Of a DNA stretch of 64,000 bases, positions 52,247-61,243 are shown piece by piece (position 1 is the stretch's first letter; the number at the start of each line of letters is the position of its first letter). The DNA lies in NCBI GenBank assembly GCA_044221555.1, contig JBGAOY010000018.1, positions 1-64,000 of the forward strand, read 5' to 3'. The position numbers and the translations under genes are program-made. Source of the DNA: JAEUJM01 sp044221555 (GTDB lineage: Bacteria; Actinomycetota; Acidimicrobiia; Acidimicrobiales; DATDAH01). The notes under the pieces were generated by a model. It was not told the DNA's origin and made no database searches. It worked only from the letters and a program-made list of their open reading frames with translations.

Positions 52247-54523
52247 GTGTGGAGCGCCCTCAGGTTGGCCCTCGTTCGAGTACGAGACGCTGCCCGGCCC
52301 GCCGGCTGCTCTGCGAGACTCCCGACCGTGATCCTCGAGGCTGCGAACGGGCTGACCGTCGATGTCGCGGATGACGGGACGGTGCGCATCGGGTGGGGCG
52401 AGCCCGACTGGTTCGGACCCGGCGCCACCACCGGCGTGACGTTCGGGCACGGCGCCACGACCGAGACCGCCTGGGCGGACGACCTCGGCGCGGCCCGATC
52501 GGTGGTGGTCGTCGACGGCCCGGTCCGCTGTTCGGTGCGGGCCTACGGCGACCGTCCGATGCTGGTGTTCCGGATCGAGGCCACCGCCGACGTGACCGAC
52601 ATCGCCACAGGCGCGTTCGACCAGCCGTCGGTGGGCTGGCCGGTGTTCACGCCCGCGTCGCGCCGGAACGGGGGAGTGGCCCACGGCGCGCGGGCCCTCG
52701 TCTTCCAGCACTGCGAGTTCGGGCTGCCCAGCCAGGCCGGTGCCGACCTCGACGGCTTCTTCCTGCTGCCGCACCGCCCACCCACGGGTTGGCCTCTGCT
52801 CCTCGCCGCCCCCGACGGGCGGACGCTGCTGGTGGCGCCGCTCGACAACTTCCACGAGCAGACCATCGGGCTGAACGGCGGCACCGCCCGGTGCGGGTGG
52901 CACGGCGACCTCGAATCGGTCGACGCCGGCTTCGCCACCGAGATGGCGGTGATCGCGGGCGACGGCCCCCGGGCGTGCCTCGATGCGTGGGGCCGGGTGC
53001 TGCTCGAGCGGGCGGGCACCGTGCGCCCCGGACGCTGGGCCGACGCGCTGGCGTCCCGCCCGTCGTACTGGACCGACAACGGCGCCGCCTACTGGTACCG
53101 CACCGAGCCCGGGCACGACCAGGCCGGCTCGATCGTCGCCGCGGTCGACGACCTGCGCGCGCACGACGTGCCGCTCGGCAGCGTGCAGCTCGACTCGTGG
53201 TTCTACCCCCACGTCGACCTGCGCCCGTTCGACACCGACGAGTGGGTGGTCCCGCCGTCGGCCATGGTGGCGTGGGAGGCGCGGCCCGACGTCCTGCCCG
53301 ACGGCATCGCCGATCTACGTTCCCGCCTGGGCGAGCCGCCGCTGGTGGCCCACATCCGCCACCTCTCGGCCGACGCACCCATCACCGGCGAGGTGCCGGT
53401 GGCCACCGACGGGCCCTACTCCGTGCCCACCACGCCCGAGGGCTACGAGCGCTGGCTCGACCAGTGCGTGGCGTGGGGGGTCGAGACCTTCGAGCACGAC
53501 TGGCTGGTCGAGGTGTTCTTCGGCGTGCGCTGGCTCCGGGCGGCGCCGGGCCGGGCCCGGGCGTGGCAGGAGGGCATCGACCGTGCCGCCCGCGACCGGG
53601 GCATCACCCTGCAGTGGTGCATGGGCACGCCCGCCGACTTCGCCCAGACCGTCACGCTGTCGCAGGTGACCTCGGTGCGCACCTGCGGCGACCACGGCTA
53701 CATCGCCACCGCCGGCCAGCTGTGGGCCTGGTTCTGCACCACCAACGCCCTGGCCCGAAGCCTCGGCCTGATGCCGTTCAAGGACGTCTTCCGCGGCGAC
53801 CCCGAGGTGGCCGGCACCAACGGTGAGCCCGAGGCGCTGCTGTCGGCCCTGTCGACGGGCCCCGTGGGCCTGGGCGACCGGGTCGGCCGCCTCGACCCGG
53901 TCCTGGCCAGGCGCACCTGCCGCGCCGACGGCATCCTCGTCAAGCCCGACGTCCCCATCGCCGCCACCGACGCCTCGATGGTCGGCGCTCCCGCGTTCCG
54001 CAGCGAGCTCCTGGTGGCGGAGTGCTTCTCGGATCATCCCGCCGGGAGGTGGTCGTACGTGCTGGGCCTGCACGCCAACCCCGCGGAGGAGGCGGTACGA
54101 GGCTCGATCGACCTGGCCGCACTGGGGGAGAGCGCTCCTGTCGGTGACGTGGTGGCGTGGAACTGGCGGACGGGCACGGCGACCCGGTTGCCGCCGGATG
54201 CGGTGATGGAGGTGGAGCTGGCCAAGGAGGACTGGGAGTACCTGGTCCTGGCCCCGATCCTGCCCAGCGGCCTGGCCGTCATCGGTGATGTCGGCACGTT
54301 CGTCACCGCCGGCGATGCCCGCCTCGAGGTGACGGCGACGGCCGCCGGCGCCCGGCTCGTGGTGAAGGGCGCCGGGGAGACGGTGACGATCACGGGCTGG
54401 GCGGAGGCGGCGCCCACCGCCGGTGACCGGCCGGTCGTCCACGACGGCGCGACGGGGCGGTGGACCCTCGAGGTCGACGTCCCGCAGCGGGGCTGGGCGA
54501 CGGCTGCCGTTGCCGCAGGTTGA
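52247..54523 (+). CDS. Glycosidase-like protein (clan GH-D alpha-galactosidase-like)
   Basis: 758 residues. An N-terminal beta-sandwich (~30-280), a barrel-like middle with SVQLDSWFYPHVDLRPFDTD and FEHDWLVEVFFGVRWL (possible catalytic Asp residues), and a C-terminal beta domain (EWEYLVLAPILPSGLAVIG style). The layout recalls GH36/GH-D alpha-galactosidases and raffinose-synthase-like proteins, but the canonical nucleophile motif is not certain. No signal peptide. Start could also be GTG 52328; 52247 fits the nearby promoter, though the extra 27 residues are Arg-rich and may be untranslated. Confidence 0.55.
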   Translation: MWSALRLALVRVRDAARPAGCSARLPTVILEAANGLTVDVADDGTVRIGWGEPDWFGPGATTGVTFGHGATTETAWADDLGAARSVVVVDGPVRCSVRAYGDRPMLVFRIEATADVTDIATGAFDQPSVGWPVFTPASRRNGGVAHGARALVFQHCEFGLPSQAGADLDGFFLLPHRPPTGWPLLLAAPDGRTLLVAPLDNFHEQTIGLNGGTARCGWHGDLESVDAGFATEMAVIAGDGPRACLDAWGRVLLERAGTVRPGRWADALASRPSYWTDNGAAYWYRTEPGHDQAGSIVAAVDDLRAHDVPLGSVQLDSWFYPHVDLRPFDTDEWVVPPSAMVAWEARPDVLPDGIADLRSRLGEPPLVAHIRHLSADAPITGEVPVATDGPYSVPTTPEGYERWLDQCVAWGVETFEHDWLVEVFFGVRWLRAAPGRARAWQEGIDRAARDRGITLQWCMGTPADFAQTVTLSQVTSVRTCGDHGYIATAGQLWAWFCTTNALARSLGLMPFKDVFRGDPEVAGTNGEPEALLSALSTGPVGLGDRVGRLDPVLARRTCRADGILVKPDVPIAATDASMVGAPAFRSELLVAECFSDHPAGRWSYVLGLHANPAEEAVRGSIDLAALGESAPVGDVVAWNWRTGTATRLPPDAVMEVELAKEDWEYLVLAPILPSGLAVIGDVGTFVTAGDARLEVTATAAGARLVVKGAGETVTITGWAEAAPTAGDRPVVHDGATGRWTLEVDVPQRGWATAAVAAG

Positions 54524-54733
54524 TCGCGAGCCTCGGCGCGGACCTCCCGCCTGCACCCCGCCCACCGACGATCTCGGCGGAGGCAAGAGGGTGCAGTGGT
54601 GACGTCCTGGTCTGGTCACCGACAGACCGGGTAGGGAGGCCTGGGTCGTCGAGTGCGGCCCCGCAACAGGCGGCGAGAACCGGCGGTTGGGGATCGGTCC
54701 GCGTCGTGGATGTGGGGAAGGTTCGCGGGTCAC

Positions 54734-55948
54734 ATGACGGTCACACAGAGCGAGGGCGTAGACGTCGCCACCTGCCCGCCGGCGATCGAGCGGTGCGGGC
54801 TCTCGGCGCGGCACGCGGAGATCGCCGAGATGGACGACGTCATGCTGGTCGACGCGATGACGCGCCGCTGCGCTGATGCCTACGCCGAGATCCACCGCCG
54901 CTACATGAGCTCGGTCGTGACGATGAGCCAGCGGTTCGTCTACGACCGGGGGGTGGCCGAGGAGGTGGCCCAAGAAGTGCTGTTGGGCCTGTGGCAGCGT
55001 CCCGAACGCTTCGATGCCGCCCGAGGCACCCTGCGGGCCTACCTGGGCACGATCGCCCGCGGGCGAGCGATCGACCGGGTTCGCTCGGACGGTGCCCGCC
55101 ACGCACGCGAGCTCCGCCAGGGCCGTGAGGAAGCGGCCGGTGAGGGCCTCGACGACACGGTGATCCGAATCCTCGACGCGCAGCGCGTCCGCGGCGCACT
55201 GGCCGGGCTGCCCGCAGAGCAACGCGTGCCACTCGAGCTGGCCTTCTTCGAGGGTCACAGCTACCTCGCCGCCGCCATCGTGCTGGACCTGCCGGAAGGG
55301 ACGGTGAAGAGCCGCGTACGCGCTGGGCTGTCCAAGCTCCGCGCGCTGCTCGCGGTCGACGGCCCGAGCCTCGCTCCCCCGGCCCGCCCATCGCCGGACT
55401 CGGTGGTGTCCGTGCAGTACCGCATCGACGCCGCCGACCGGGTGACACCGATCGGCGCCGGGTGGGCGCAGTTCGCCCACGACAACGGTGCGCCTGAGTT
55501 GGCCGCTCCGTCCGTCACCCGCACCCTCTGGGGGTATCTCGAAGGCGACGCCCTGGGCGCGCTGTGGGAGCTGCTGGTGCTGCGGGTACGCCTCACCCAG
55601 ACACCGGTCACGCTGCCCTTCCGATGTGACGCGCCCGCGTTCCGCCGTTGGTTCGAGATGACGCTCACACCGGAGCCCGAGGATGCGATCCACTTCTCGT
55701 CGGTGCTCACGCGTGAGGAGGCGAGAGAGGCGGTCGACCACACCGTGGCCGGTCCCGTCCACGCCGCACGGGCGGTGATCCTGGTGTGCAGCTGGTGCAG
55801 TCGGTGTGACGACGGGCGGCGGTGGACGGCGTTCGAGGACTACGCGCGCTCGCGGAGCGTCATGGGGCAGACGGTGGCGCCCGTGATGACGCACGGTGTC
55901 TGCCCGAGCTGTGCGGACATGGTGCGCGCCGAGATCGTCGAGGGCTGA
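54734..55948 (+). CDS. ECF-type sigma factor with PAS-like and zinc-motif C-terminus
   Basis: 404 residues. Sigma region 2 is near residues 44-118 (YAEIHRRYMSSVVTM, AEEVAQEVLLGLWQRPERFD) and region 4 near 148-205 (LPAEQRVPLELAFFEGHSYL, LPEGTVKSRVRAGLSKLR). Residues ~228-325 look like a PAS sensor (LPFRCDAPAFRRWFEMTLTP). Residues 352-393 hold CSWC and CPSC pairs (WTAFEDY between them), a pattern seen at the ends of PAS response proteins. A sensory sigma factor without a separate anti-sigma gene nearby. The 210-bp upstream gap holds only a weak 6-bp hairpin (54609-54628). Confidence 0.8.
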   Translation: MTVTQSEGVDVATCPPAIERCGLSARHAEIAEMDDVMLVDAMTRRCADAYAEIHRRYMSSVVTMSQRFVYDRGVAEEVAQEVLLGLWQRPERFDAARGTLRAYLGTIARGRAIDRVRSDGARHARELRQGREEAAGEGLDDTVIRILDAQRVRGALAGLPAEQRVPLELAFFEGHSYLAAAIVLDLPEGTVKSRVRAGLSKLRALLAVDGPSLAPPARPSPDSVVSVQYRIDAADRVTPIGAGWAQFAHDNGAPELAAPSVTRTLWGYLEGDALGALWELLVLRVRLTQTPVTLPFRCDAPAFRRWFEMTLTPEPEDAIHFSSVLTREEAREAVDHTVAGPVHAARAVILVCSWCSRCDDGRRWTAFEDYARSRSVMGQTVAPVMTHGVCPSCADMVRAEIVEG

Positions 55949-55964
55949 CGAGTGCGCGTCTGGG

Positions 55965-56894
55965 TCACCGATCGGTGCGCTCGACCTGGCCGCAGACGAA
56001 CTGGCGGGGCGGTGACGGGTGGTCGGCGTCGCAGGTGAGCAGGCGGGGTGTCACGTCGGAGGCGCGGCGCACGGCGACGGCGTAGGTGGCGCCCGCCAGG
56101 TCGATGGCGACGTGCCATCGCCCCTCGCCGGTGGCCTGCAGGCGCCACCCGGTGAGGGCGTCGACCGCGTGCTCACCGACCTCGCGGCGCACCGCGATCT
56201 CGGCCGCCTGGGCCGGCATCGACAGGGCACTGCGGCCCCGGTAGTGGTCCATGGGCAGGAGGCCGGCGTGCAGGTCGGCCAGGAACCCCTCCAGGGCCTC
56301 GGGCGTGACCCGTCCGAAGTAGAGGCCGTGGGGCAGGACCAGCACGTTGCCCGCGAAGCGGTCGCCCCCGATGTGCGAGCACTCCCACACCGGCTCGTCG
56401 AGGGCGCGCAGCGCCCGGACGAGGGGGCGCCCCAGGTTGGCGCAGCACTGGTCGTGGCGGCCGTTCGTGCACACGGCGAGGAGCAGGGGGTCGCCGGGCG
56501 TCCACGGCGCCGGTGGTCGGTCGACGAGCGCGGTCACCTCGTCCACGAGCGCCTGGGGGGCGAGCGTCTGGCGTTCGACCGACTCGCCGTCCGGGTCGAG
56601 CGCATGGTGCTCGATCCGCTCGTCGCCCACCGTCGAGCGGGCCCGCACCACCGCGATCGGTCCGCCGTCGGAGGCGACCGTGCGGCGGACGAGGACGGCC
56701 TTCGTGCGGGGTCGCCGGTCGGTGGCCCGGAGCAGGGCGCCGACGGGCTCGGGCAGGCCGCTCTCGGTGAGTGCCTGGCGGCCCCACGCGCCGTCGCGGC
56801 GGTAGAGCACCCACTCGTCCACCCTCGAGGCGGTGGCGCCGAGGGGCTCGTCGTCGTCCCGCGAGCGGATCGCGCAGGGCGGGGGATCCGACAT
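55965..56894 (-). CDS. Sucrase/ferredoxin-like protein (thioredoxin-fold [2Fe-2S])
   Basis: 309 residues. CTNGRHDQCCANLGRPLV and VWECSHIGGDRFAGNVLVLP, then HGLYFG, are the Suc_Fer-like signature; related Apd1-type proteins bind a [2Fe-2S] cluster in a thioredoxin-like ferredoxin domain. The C-terminus is an additional mixed domain (HVAIDLAGATYAVAVRR) ending QFVCGQVE. Begins 5 bp after the JmjC gene and is in the same operon, so it may supply electrons or keep the oxygenase iron reduced. Confidence 0.88.
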   Translation of the reverse strand: MSDPPPCAIRSRDDDEPLGATASRVDEWVLYRRDGAWGRQALTESGLPEPVGALLRATDRRPRTKAVLVRRTVASDGGPIAVVRARSTVGDERIEHHALDPDGESVERQTLAPQALVDEVTALVDRPPAPWTPGDPLLLAVCTNGRHDQCCANLGRPLVRALRALDEPVWECSHIGGDRFAGNVLVLPHGLYFGRVTPEALEGFLADLHAGLLPMDHYRGRSALSMPAQAAEIAVRREVGEHAVDALTGWRLQATGEGRWHVAIDLAGATYAVAVRRASDVTPRLLTCDADHPSPPRQFVCGQVERTDR

Positions 56895-56899
56895 GTCGG

Positions 56900-58174
56900 T
56901 CAGGGCGAGACAGGACGGACGAAGTTCACGACGCCCTCACGGTAGAGGCGCCGGACGACCACCAGCGCCGAGGTCTCGTCGAGCCCACCGGGCTGGTCCG
57001 CGGCACGCACCTCATCGCCGGCGAGGAGGGCGTCGACCAGCCCGGCCGCCGCCACCGGCAGGCAGATGGTCCGGTCGCGCAGCACGAGGCGCACCTCGCC
57101 CTCGTGCTCCTCGTCGACCTCGTCGACCTCGTCGACCTCGTGGTGCTCGACGGCACGGGGTCGCAGGGCCACACCGTCGAGCGGCCCGGGCACCTCGGCG
57201 GTGAACGCCCTGGCCAGGGTGGAGGCGTCCGGGCCCGGGTGGGCCGCCCACAGGTCGGCCCGCAGCCGGGCCAGCACGACGTCGGGGTCCGCGTCCCGGA
57301 TCGTCGCGCCGACGTGCTCGCCGAAGGCCCGCCACGCGGTGCGGAACGCCTCGTCGTCGCCGGTCAGGGCCCCCGGGGGCAGCGCGCGGCGCAGCTCGAC
57401 GTCGTCCTCGGGCAGCAGGTCCGCCAGGGCGCGCAGCACCGTCCGCCAGGTGGTCACGAGGATCCCGATCGTGAGGTGTAGCGACCGGCTGTCGCTGGTG
57501 CGCGCCGAGTGCCCGAACCCGCGGGGCAGGTACAGGCAGTCGCCCGGGGTGAGCACACCGGTCCACACCGGCCCGCCGTACGCCGGGGCGGGCGCCCCGT
57601 CGGAGGTCGGTGGGCGCCGGTGCGGGAGCAGGTCGGCCGGCGCGTGCACCGTCCACTCCTTGTGCCCCTCGACCTGCAGCACGAACACGTCGTGGGTGTC
57701 GTAGTGCAGGTCGAAGCCGTGCGCGTGAGGGGGCGACAGGTAGGCGTTGGCTTGCACCCGGTGGCCCATCTCGTCGGCCAGGGCGTCGCAGTAGCCCGTG
57801 AGTGGGGGCCACAGCCGCTGGAGGCCCTGGCCGACCAGCGATGCCCCCTCCCACACCTGGGCGGTGATCCGGCCCAGGTCGCCGAGGTCGTGCACGGTGG
57901 TGTGGCCTACGCCGGCCGAGCGCAGGTACGACGACCGGTCGACGCTCGTGCCCGCCCGGATCAGCCGGAAGAACGGGTGGCGCAGTCCCCGGGTGGCGAC
58001 CAAGCCGACGAGGTCGTCGGTGGAGAGCAGCGCGGCGAAGCGCTCCGCCCGCGCCGGCGTGCCTCGGCGGACGACGTGGTCGCGCTCCCACCGACCGTCG
58101 AGGAAGCCGTCGACGTCACCGACGAGGTCGTGCAGCCGCGGGCGCGCCGGGCGCGGCGCAGACGGGCCCGGCAC
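56900..58174 (-). CDS. JmjC/cupin-4 family Fe(II)/2-oxoglutarate oxygenase
   Basis: 424 residues, of the ribosomal-oxygenase (YcfD/ROXA) cupin-4 type. Iron ligands H157-x-D159 (DLHYDTHDVFVLQVEGHKEW) and distal H222 (GDCLYLPRGFGHSA). N-terminal helical part and C-terminal winged-helix-like part (LVVVRRLYREGVVNFVRP) as in ROX proteins. Hydroxylates a protein or peptide side chain; the usual target is a ribosomal protein, but here the gene lies directly downstream of an Asp-Gly repeat peptide gene. GTG start at 58174, 42 bp after that gene. Contains a 9-bp repeat (VDE)n near residue 350. Confidence 0.88.
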   Translation of the reverse strand: MPGPSAPRPARPRLHDLVGDVDGFLDGRWERDHVVRRGTPARAERFAALLSTDDLVGLVATRGLRHPFFRLIRAGTSVDRSSYLRSAGVGHTTVHDLGDLGRITAQVWEGASLVGQGLQRLWPPLTGYCDALADEMGHRVQANAYLSPPHAHGFDLHYDTHDVFVLQVEGHKEWTVHAPADLLPHRRPPTSDGAPAPAYGGPVWTGVLTPGDCLYLPRGFGHSARTSDSRSLHLTIGILVTTWRTVLRALADLLPEDDVELRRALPPGALTGDDEAFRTAWRAFGEHVGATIRDADPDVVLARLRADLWAAHPGPDASTLARAFTAEVPGPLDGVALRPRAVEHHEVDEVDEVDEEHEGEVRLVLRDRTICLPVAAAGLVDALLAGDEVRAADQPGGLDETSALVVVRRLYREGVVNFVRPVSP

Positions 58175-58216
58175 GCGTTGGTCGGGGGCTGCTGCAGCGG
58201 GAGTGTGCGTCGGGGC

Positions 58217-58432
58217 CTAGTCGCCGTCGGTGCTGTCGGACGAGTCGCCGTCGGTGTCGCCATCGGTGCCGTCGGTGTCGCCGTCGGTGCCGTCCGAGTC
58301 GCCATCGGCGCCGTCGGCGTCGCCGTCGGCGTCGCCGTCGGCCTCGTCGGCATCGGCTTCCATGACCAGGGTGGCGTCGTGGGTGAGCGTGGTGTCCCAG
58401 CGGGTGGTGATGTCCTCGTCGGTGATGGCCAT
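58217..58432 (-). CDS. Asp-Gly repeat peptide (candidate oxygenase substrate)
   Basis: 71 residues. Residues 1-26 form a normal mixed segment (MAITDEDITTRWDTTLTHDA). From residue ~27 to the end the sequence is almost only Asp with Gly, Ala, Ser and Thr in D-x-D-G steps (DGDADGDADGADGD, then DGTDGDTDGTDGD), ending DGD. It has its own promoter-like sequence and is the first gene of a run with the JmjC oxygenase and sucrase/ferredoxin-like genes. Could be a calcium- or metal-binding peptide, an Asp-hydroxylated peptide or a peptide precursor; no homologue is recognised. Confidence 0.6.
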   Translation of the reverse strand: MAITDEDITTRWDTTLTHDATLVMEADADEADGDADGDADGADGDSDGTDGDTDGTDGDTDGDSSDSTDGD

Positions 58433-58439
58433 GGCGAGG

Positions 58440-58468
58440 AGTTGAGCACCCGCGCCCAACGCGGTCAA
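58440..58468 (-). promoter_or_regulatory. Leaderless promoter of the Asp-Gly peptide gene
   Basis: On the minus strand TTGACC (58468-58463), 17 bp, TCAACT (58445-58440), then 7 nt to the ATG at 58432. The same spacing and short leader are seen at other promoters here. The -10 is weak. Confidence 0.4.
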
Positions 58469-58541
58469 GGGTCGCGTGGCGCGGGCGTGGGTTGCCGGTC
58501 GCGGCAGTAGCCTCGGCGGACCGCCGTCGAAGGAGCCCTGC

Positions 58542-59459
58542 ATGCCCGAACCGTCGTCACGTGCCGTCGTCCTCGGCGGGGGAGGCCCCGTCGGGGTCGG
58601 GTGGGAGCTGGGCCTGGCGGCGGGCCTGGCCAAGGCCGGCGTCCACCTGGCCGACGCCGGCCTGGTGATCGGCACCTCGGCCGGCTCGCTCACCGGCGCC
58701 ATGCTCACGTCGGGCGAGGACCCCTCGGTGCTGGTGGCCGAGGTCGAGTCCATGTTCGAGCAGGGGGTCGGTGACAGCGGGGTCGACCAGGTCGACATGG
58801 CCGGGATGGCGGGCCTGCTGGAGACCATGCTCGGCCCGGCGAGCCAGGCCGACGCCGACGTCGACGCCCCCGCCGAGCACGAGCGGCTGGCCCAGGTGGG
58901 CCGCATCGCCCTCGACGCCACCACGGTGAGCGAGGAGGCCTTCGTGGGCACCATGGCCTCGGTGCTCGCCGGGCGACCGTGGCCCGCGCCGTTCGCCTGC
59001 ACCGCGGTCGACACCGCCACCGGCGACCTGCAGGTGTGGGACGCGGGCGCCGGTGTGCCGCTCGAGCGGGCGGTGGCGTCGAGTTGCAGCGTGCCGGGGC
59101 TGTACCCGCCGATCACCATCGACGGTCGGCGCTACATGGACGGCGGGGTGCGCATGATGCACAACGCCGACCTGGCCGAGGGCCACGCCGCGGTCGTGGT
59201 GGTGTCGGTGATGATGACGAAGCTCCCACCTGGCATCAGCGACCCCCGCATCGAGGCCTTCTTCGCCCACCAGCAGGCCGGCATCGACCACCTGCGGGCC
59301 ACGGGCTCGGCCGTCGAGGTGATCGAGCCCGACGTCGAGTTCCTCACCCTTTCGGGCATGGGCATGGCCCTGATGGACTTCACCCTGGTGGCGGCGGCGG
59401 CCGACGCCGGCCTGCGCCTCGGCGAGCAGGAGGCCGACCGCATCAGCGCCATCTGGTAG
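58542..59459 (+). CDS. Patatin-like phospholipase family protein
   Basis: 305 residues. AVVLGGGGPVGVGWELG near residue 10 (oxyanion Gly-rich loop), nucleophile elbow GTSAGS near residue 48, and Asp of the dyad in RRYMDGGVR near residue 203. Soluble, no membrane helix, unlike the patatin at 10.8 kb. AAGGAG stands 7 nt before the ATG. Lipid or ester hydrolase of unknown substrate. Confidence 0.9.
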   Translation: MPEPSSRAVVLGGGGPVGVGWELGLAAGLAKAGVHLADAGLVIGTSAGSLTGAMLTSGEDPSVLVAEVESMFEQGVGDSGVDQVDMAGMAGLLETMLGPASQADADVDAPAEHERLAQVGRIALDATTVSEEAFVGTMASVLAGRPWPAPFACTAVDTATGDLQVWDAGAGVPLERAVASSCSVPGLYPPITIDGRRYMDGGVRMMHNADLAEGHAAVVVVSVMMTKLPPGISDPRIEAFFAHQQAGIDHLRATGSAVEVIEPDVEFLTLSGMGMALMDFTLVAAAADAGLRLGEQEADRISAIW

Positions 59460-59530
59460 CGGCCGCGTCGCTGTCGACGCCGCCTCGTAGGCTTGACGTT
59501 CCGAGTCCCTGTGGGCGAGAAGGCGCGAAC

Positions 59531-61069
59531 GTGACCACGACGACCCTCTTCGACTTCGACAACTCCTTCCGGCGCGAGCTGGCCGAGCTCGGTGTCGACT
59601 GGCAGGCGGCGCCGGCCCCCGAGCCGGCGGGACTGGTGCTCAACGACGGGCTGGCCGTCTCGCTCGGCGTCGACCCGGCGGTGCTGCGATCGAGCGAGGG
59701 CGTGGCCGTGCTGGCCGGCAACGTGGCGCCGCCGGGTGCCGAGCCGTTCGCCATGGCCTACGCCGGCCACCAGTTCGGCGGCTACTCCCCTCGGCTCGGC
59801 GACGGTCGGGCGCTGCTCGTCGGCGAGGTGGTCGACCGCGACGGCATCCGCCGCGACGTGCACCTGAAGGGCTCCGGCCGCACCCCGTTCGCGCGGGGCG
59901 GCGACGGCAAGGCGGTGCTCGGGCCGATGCTGCGCGAGTACCTGTTCGCCGAGGCGATGCACGCCCTGGGCGTGCCCACCACCCGGGCACTGGCCGTCGT
60001 GACCACCGGCGAGCGCGTGTTCCGTGAGGGATCCGAGCCCGGCGCCGTGCTCACGCGGGTGGCGGCCAGCCACCTGCGCGTCGGCACCTTCGAGTACGCC
60101 GCCCGCCTCGACGACCCGAGCCTGGTGCGTCGGCTGGCCGACTACTCGATCGCCCGTCACTACCCCGAGGCCGCGGAGTCCGACGAGCCGTACCTGGCGT
60201 TCCTCGACGCCGTGGTCGAGGCGCAGGCCGCGCTCGTGGCCCAGTGGATGCTGGTCGGGTTCGTCCACGGCGTGATGAACACGGACAACACCACCATCTC
60301 GGGCGAGACGATCGACTACGGCCCCTGTGCCTTCATGGATCGCTTCGACCCCGCGACGGTGTTCAGCTCGATCGACCACGGTGGCCGCTACGCCTACGCC
60401 AACCAGCCGGGCATCGTCCAGTGGAACCTGGCCCGGCTGGCCGAGACGCTGCTGCCGCTGATCGGTGACGACCTCGACGCGGCCGCCGAGGCCGCCATGG
60501 AGGTCCTGGTGGCCTTCCCCGACCGCTACCGGCGGCACTGGGCCGGCGGCATGGCGGCCAAGCTCGGGCTGGCCGACCCCGCCCCGGCCGGCGCCCCCGG
60601 GCCCGACGGCACCCTGCCCGACGGCACCCTGCCCGACGACGCGCTGTTCGACGACTTCCTGGGCCTGCTCCACCGCCACCGGGTGGATCACACGTCGAGC
60701 TTCCGGGCGCTGGCCGACGACCTTCGTGGCGACGGCCAGCCCCTGGCCGACCTCTTCGACGACGGTGCCCCTGGCGACAGGGCGGCGCTGGACGAGTGGC
60801 GGGCCCGCTGGCGCCGGCGGGTCGACGAGGGCGGCCGCGACCCGAGGGCGGTGGCCGACGGCATGGACCGCACCAACCCGATCTACATCCCCCGCAACCA
60901 CCTGGTCGAAGACGCGCTGGCGGCGGCCACTGCCGGCGACCTGGGCCCGTTCGAGCGCCTGCTCGCCGTGGTCACCGACCCCTACGTCGAGCGGCCCGGC
61001 TCGGCGGCGTTCGCGGCCCCGGCACCCGACGGGTTCGACGACACCTTCCAGACCTTCTGCGGCACCTGA
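59531..61069 (+). CDS. selO: Protein adenylyltransferase SelO
   Basis: 512 residues of the SelO/YdiU pseudokinase family, which AMPylates Ser/Thr/Tyr on redox proteins. PFAMAYAGHQFGGYSPRLGDGR, HLKGSGRTPFARGGDGKAVL and VHGVMNTDNTTISGETIDYG with CAFMD (blocks of the inverted ATP site) are clear. The C-terminus is DTFQTFCGT, with Cys where eukaryotic SelO carries selenocysteine. GTG start 59531 after GAAGG. Contains a PDGTLPDGTLPDD repeat near residue 357. Confidence 0.93.
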   Translation: MTTTTLFDFDNSFRRELAELGVDWQAAPAPEPAGLVLNDGLAVSLGVDPAVLRSSEGVAVLAGNVAPPGAEPFAMAYAGHQFGGYSPRLGDGRALLVGEVVDRDGIRRDVHLKGSGRTPFARGGDGKAVLGPMLREYLFAEAMHALGVPTTRALAVVTTGERVFREGSEPGAVLTRVAASHLRVGTFEYAARLDDPSLVRRLADYSIARHYPEAAESDEPYLAFLDAVVEAQAALVAQWMLVGFVHGVMNTDNTTISGETIDYGPCAFMDRFDPATVFSSIDHGGRYAYANQPGIVQWNLARLAETLLPLIGDDLDAAAEAAMEVLVAFPDRYRRHWAGGMAAKLGLADPAPAGAPGPDGTLPDGTLPDDALFDDFLGLLHRHRVDHTSSFRALADDLRGDGQPLADLFDDGAPGDRAALDEWRARWRRRVDEGGRDPRAVADGMDRTNPIYIPRNHLVEDALAAATAGDLGPFERLLAVVTDPYVERPGSAAFAAPAPDGFDDTFQTFCGT

Positions 61070-61243
61070 CCGCCCGACGCGCCGCGGGTGCGGGACCCCT
61101 CGCACCTCCGGAGCGGCGAGGCCCAGGTGACGGCCGACCAGTGGATGCACGACCGCTGGCAGGTGCGTCACTCCGCACACCTTCGGGGCGTCCAGCCCCC
61201 CCGGGTACCCTGGCCGCGTCCGTCCCTGCGACCGGAGCGCGCG

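Noticed and set aside
54609..54628. GGTCTG-N8-CAGACC hairpin as a terminator of the glycosidase-like gene
   Set aside because: Only six base pairs and no following T-run; too weak to call, noted under the sigma factor.
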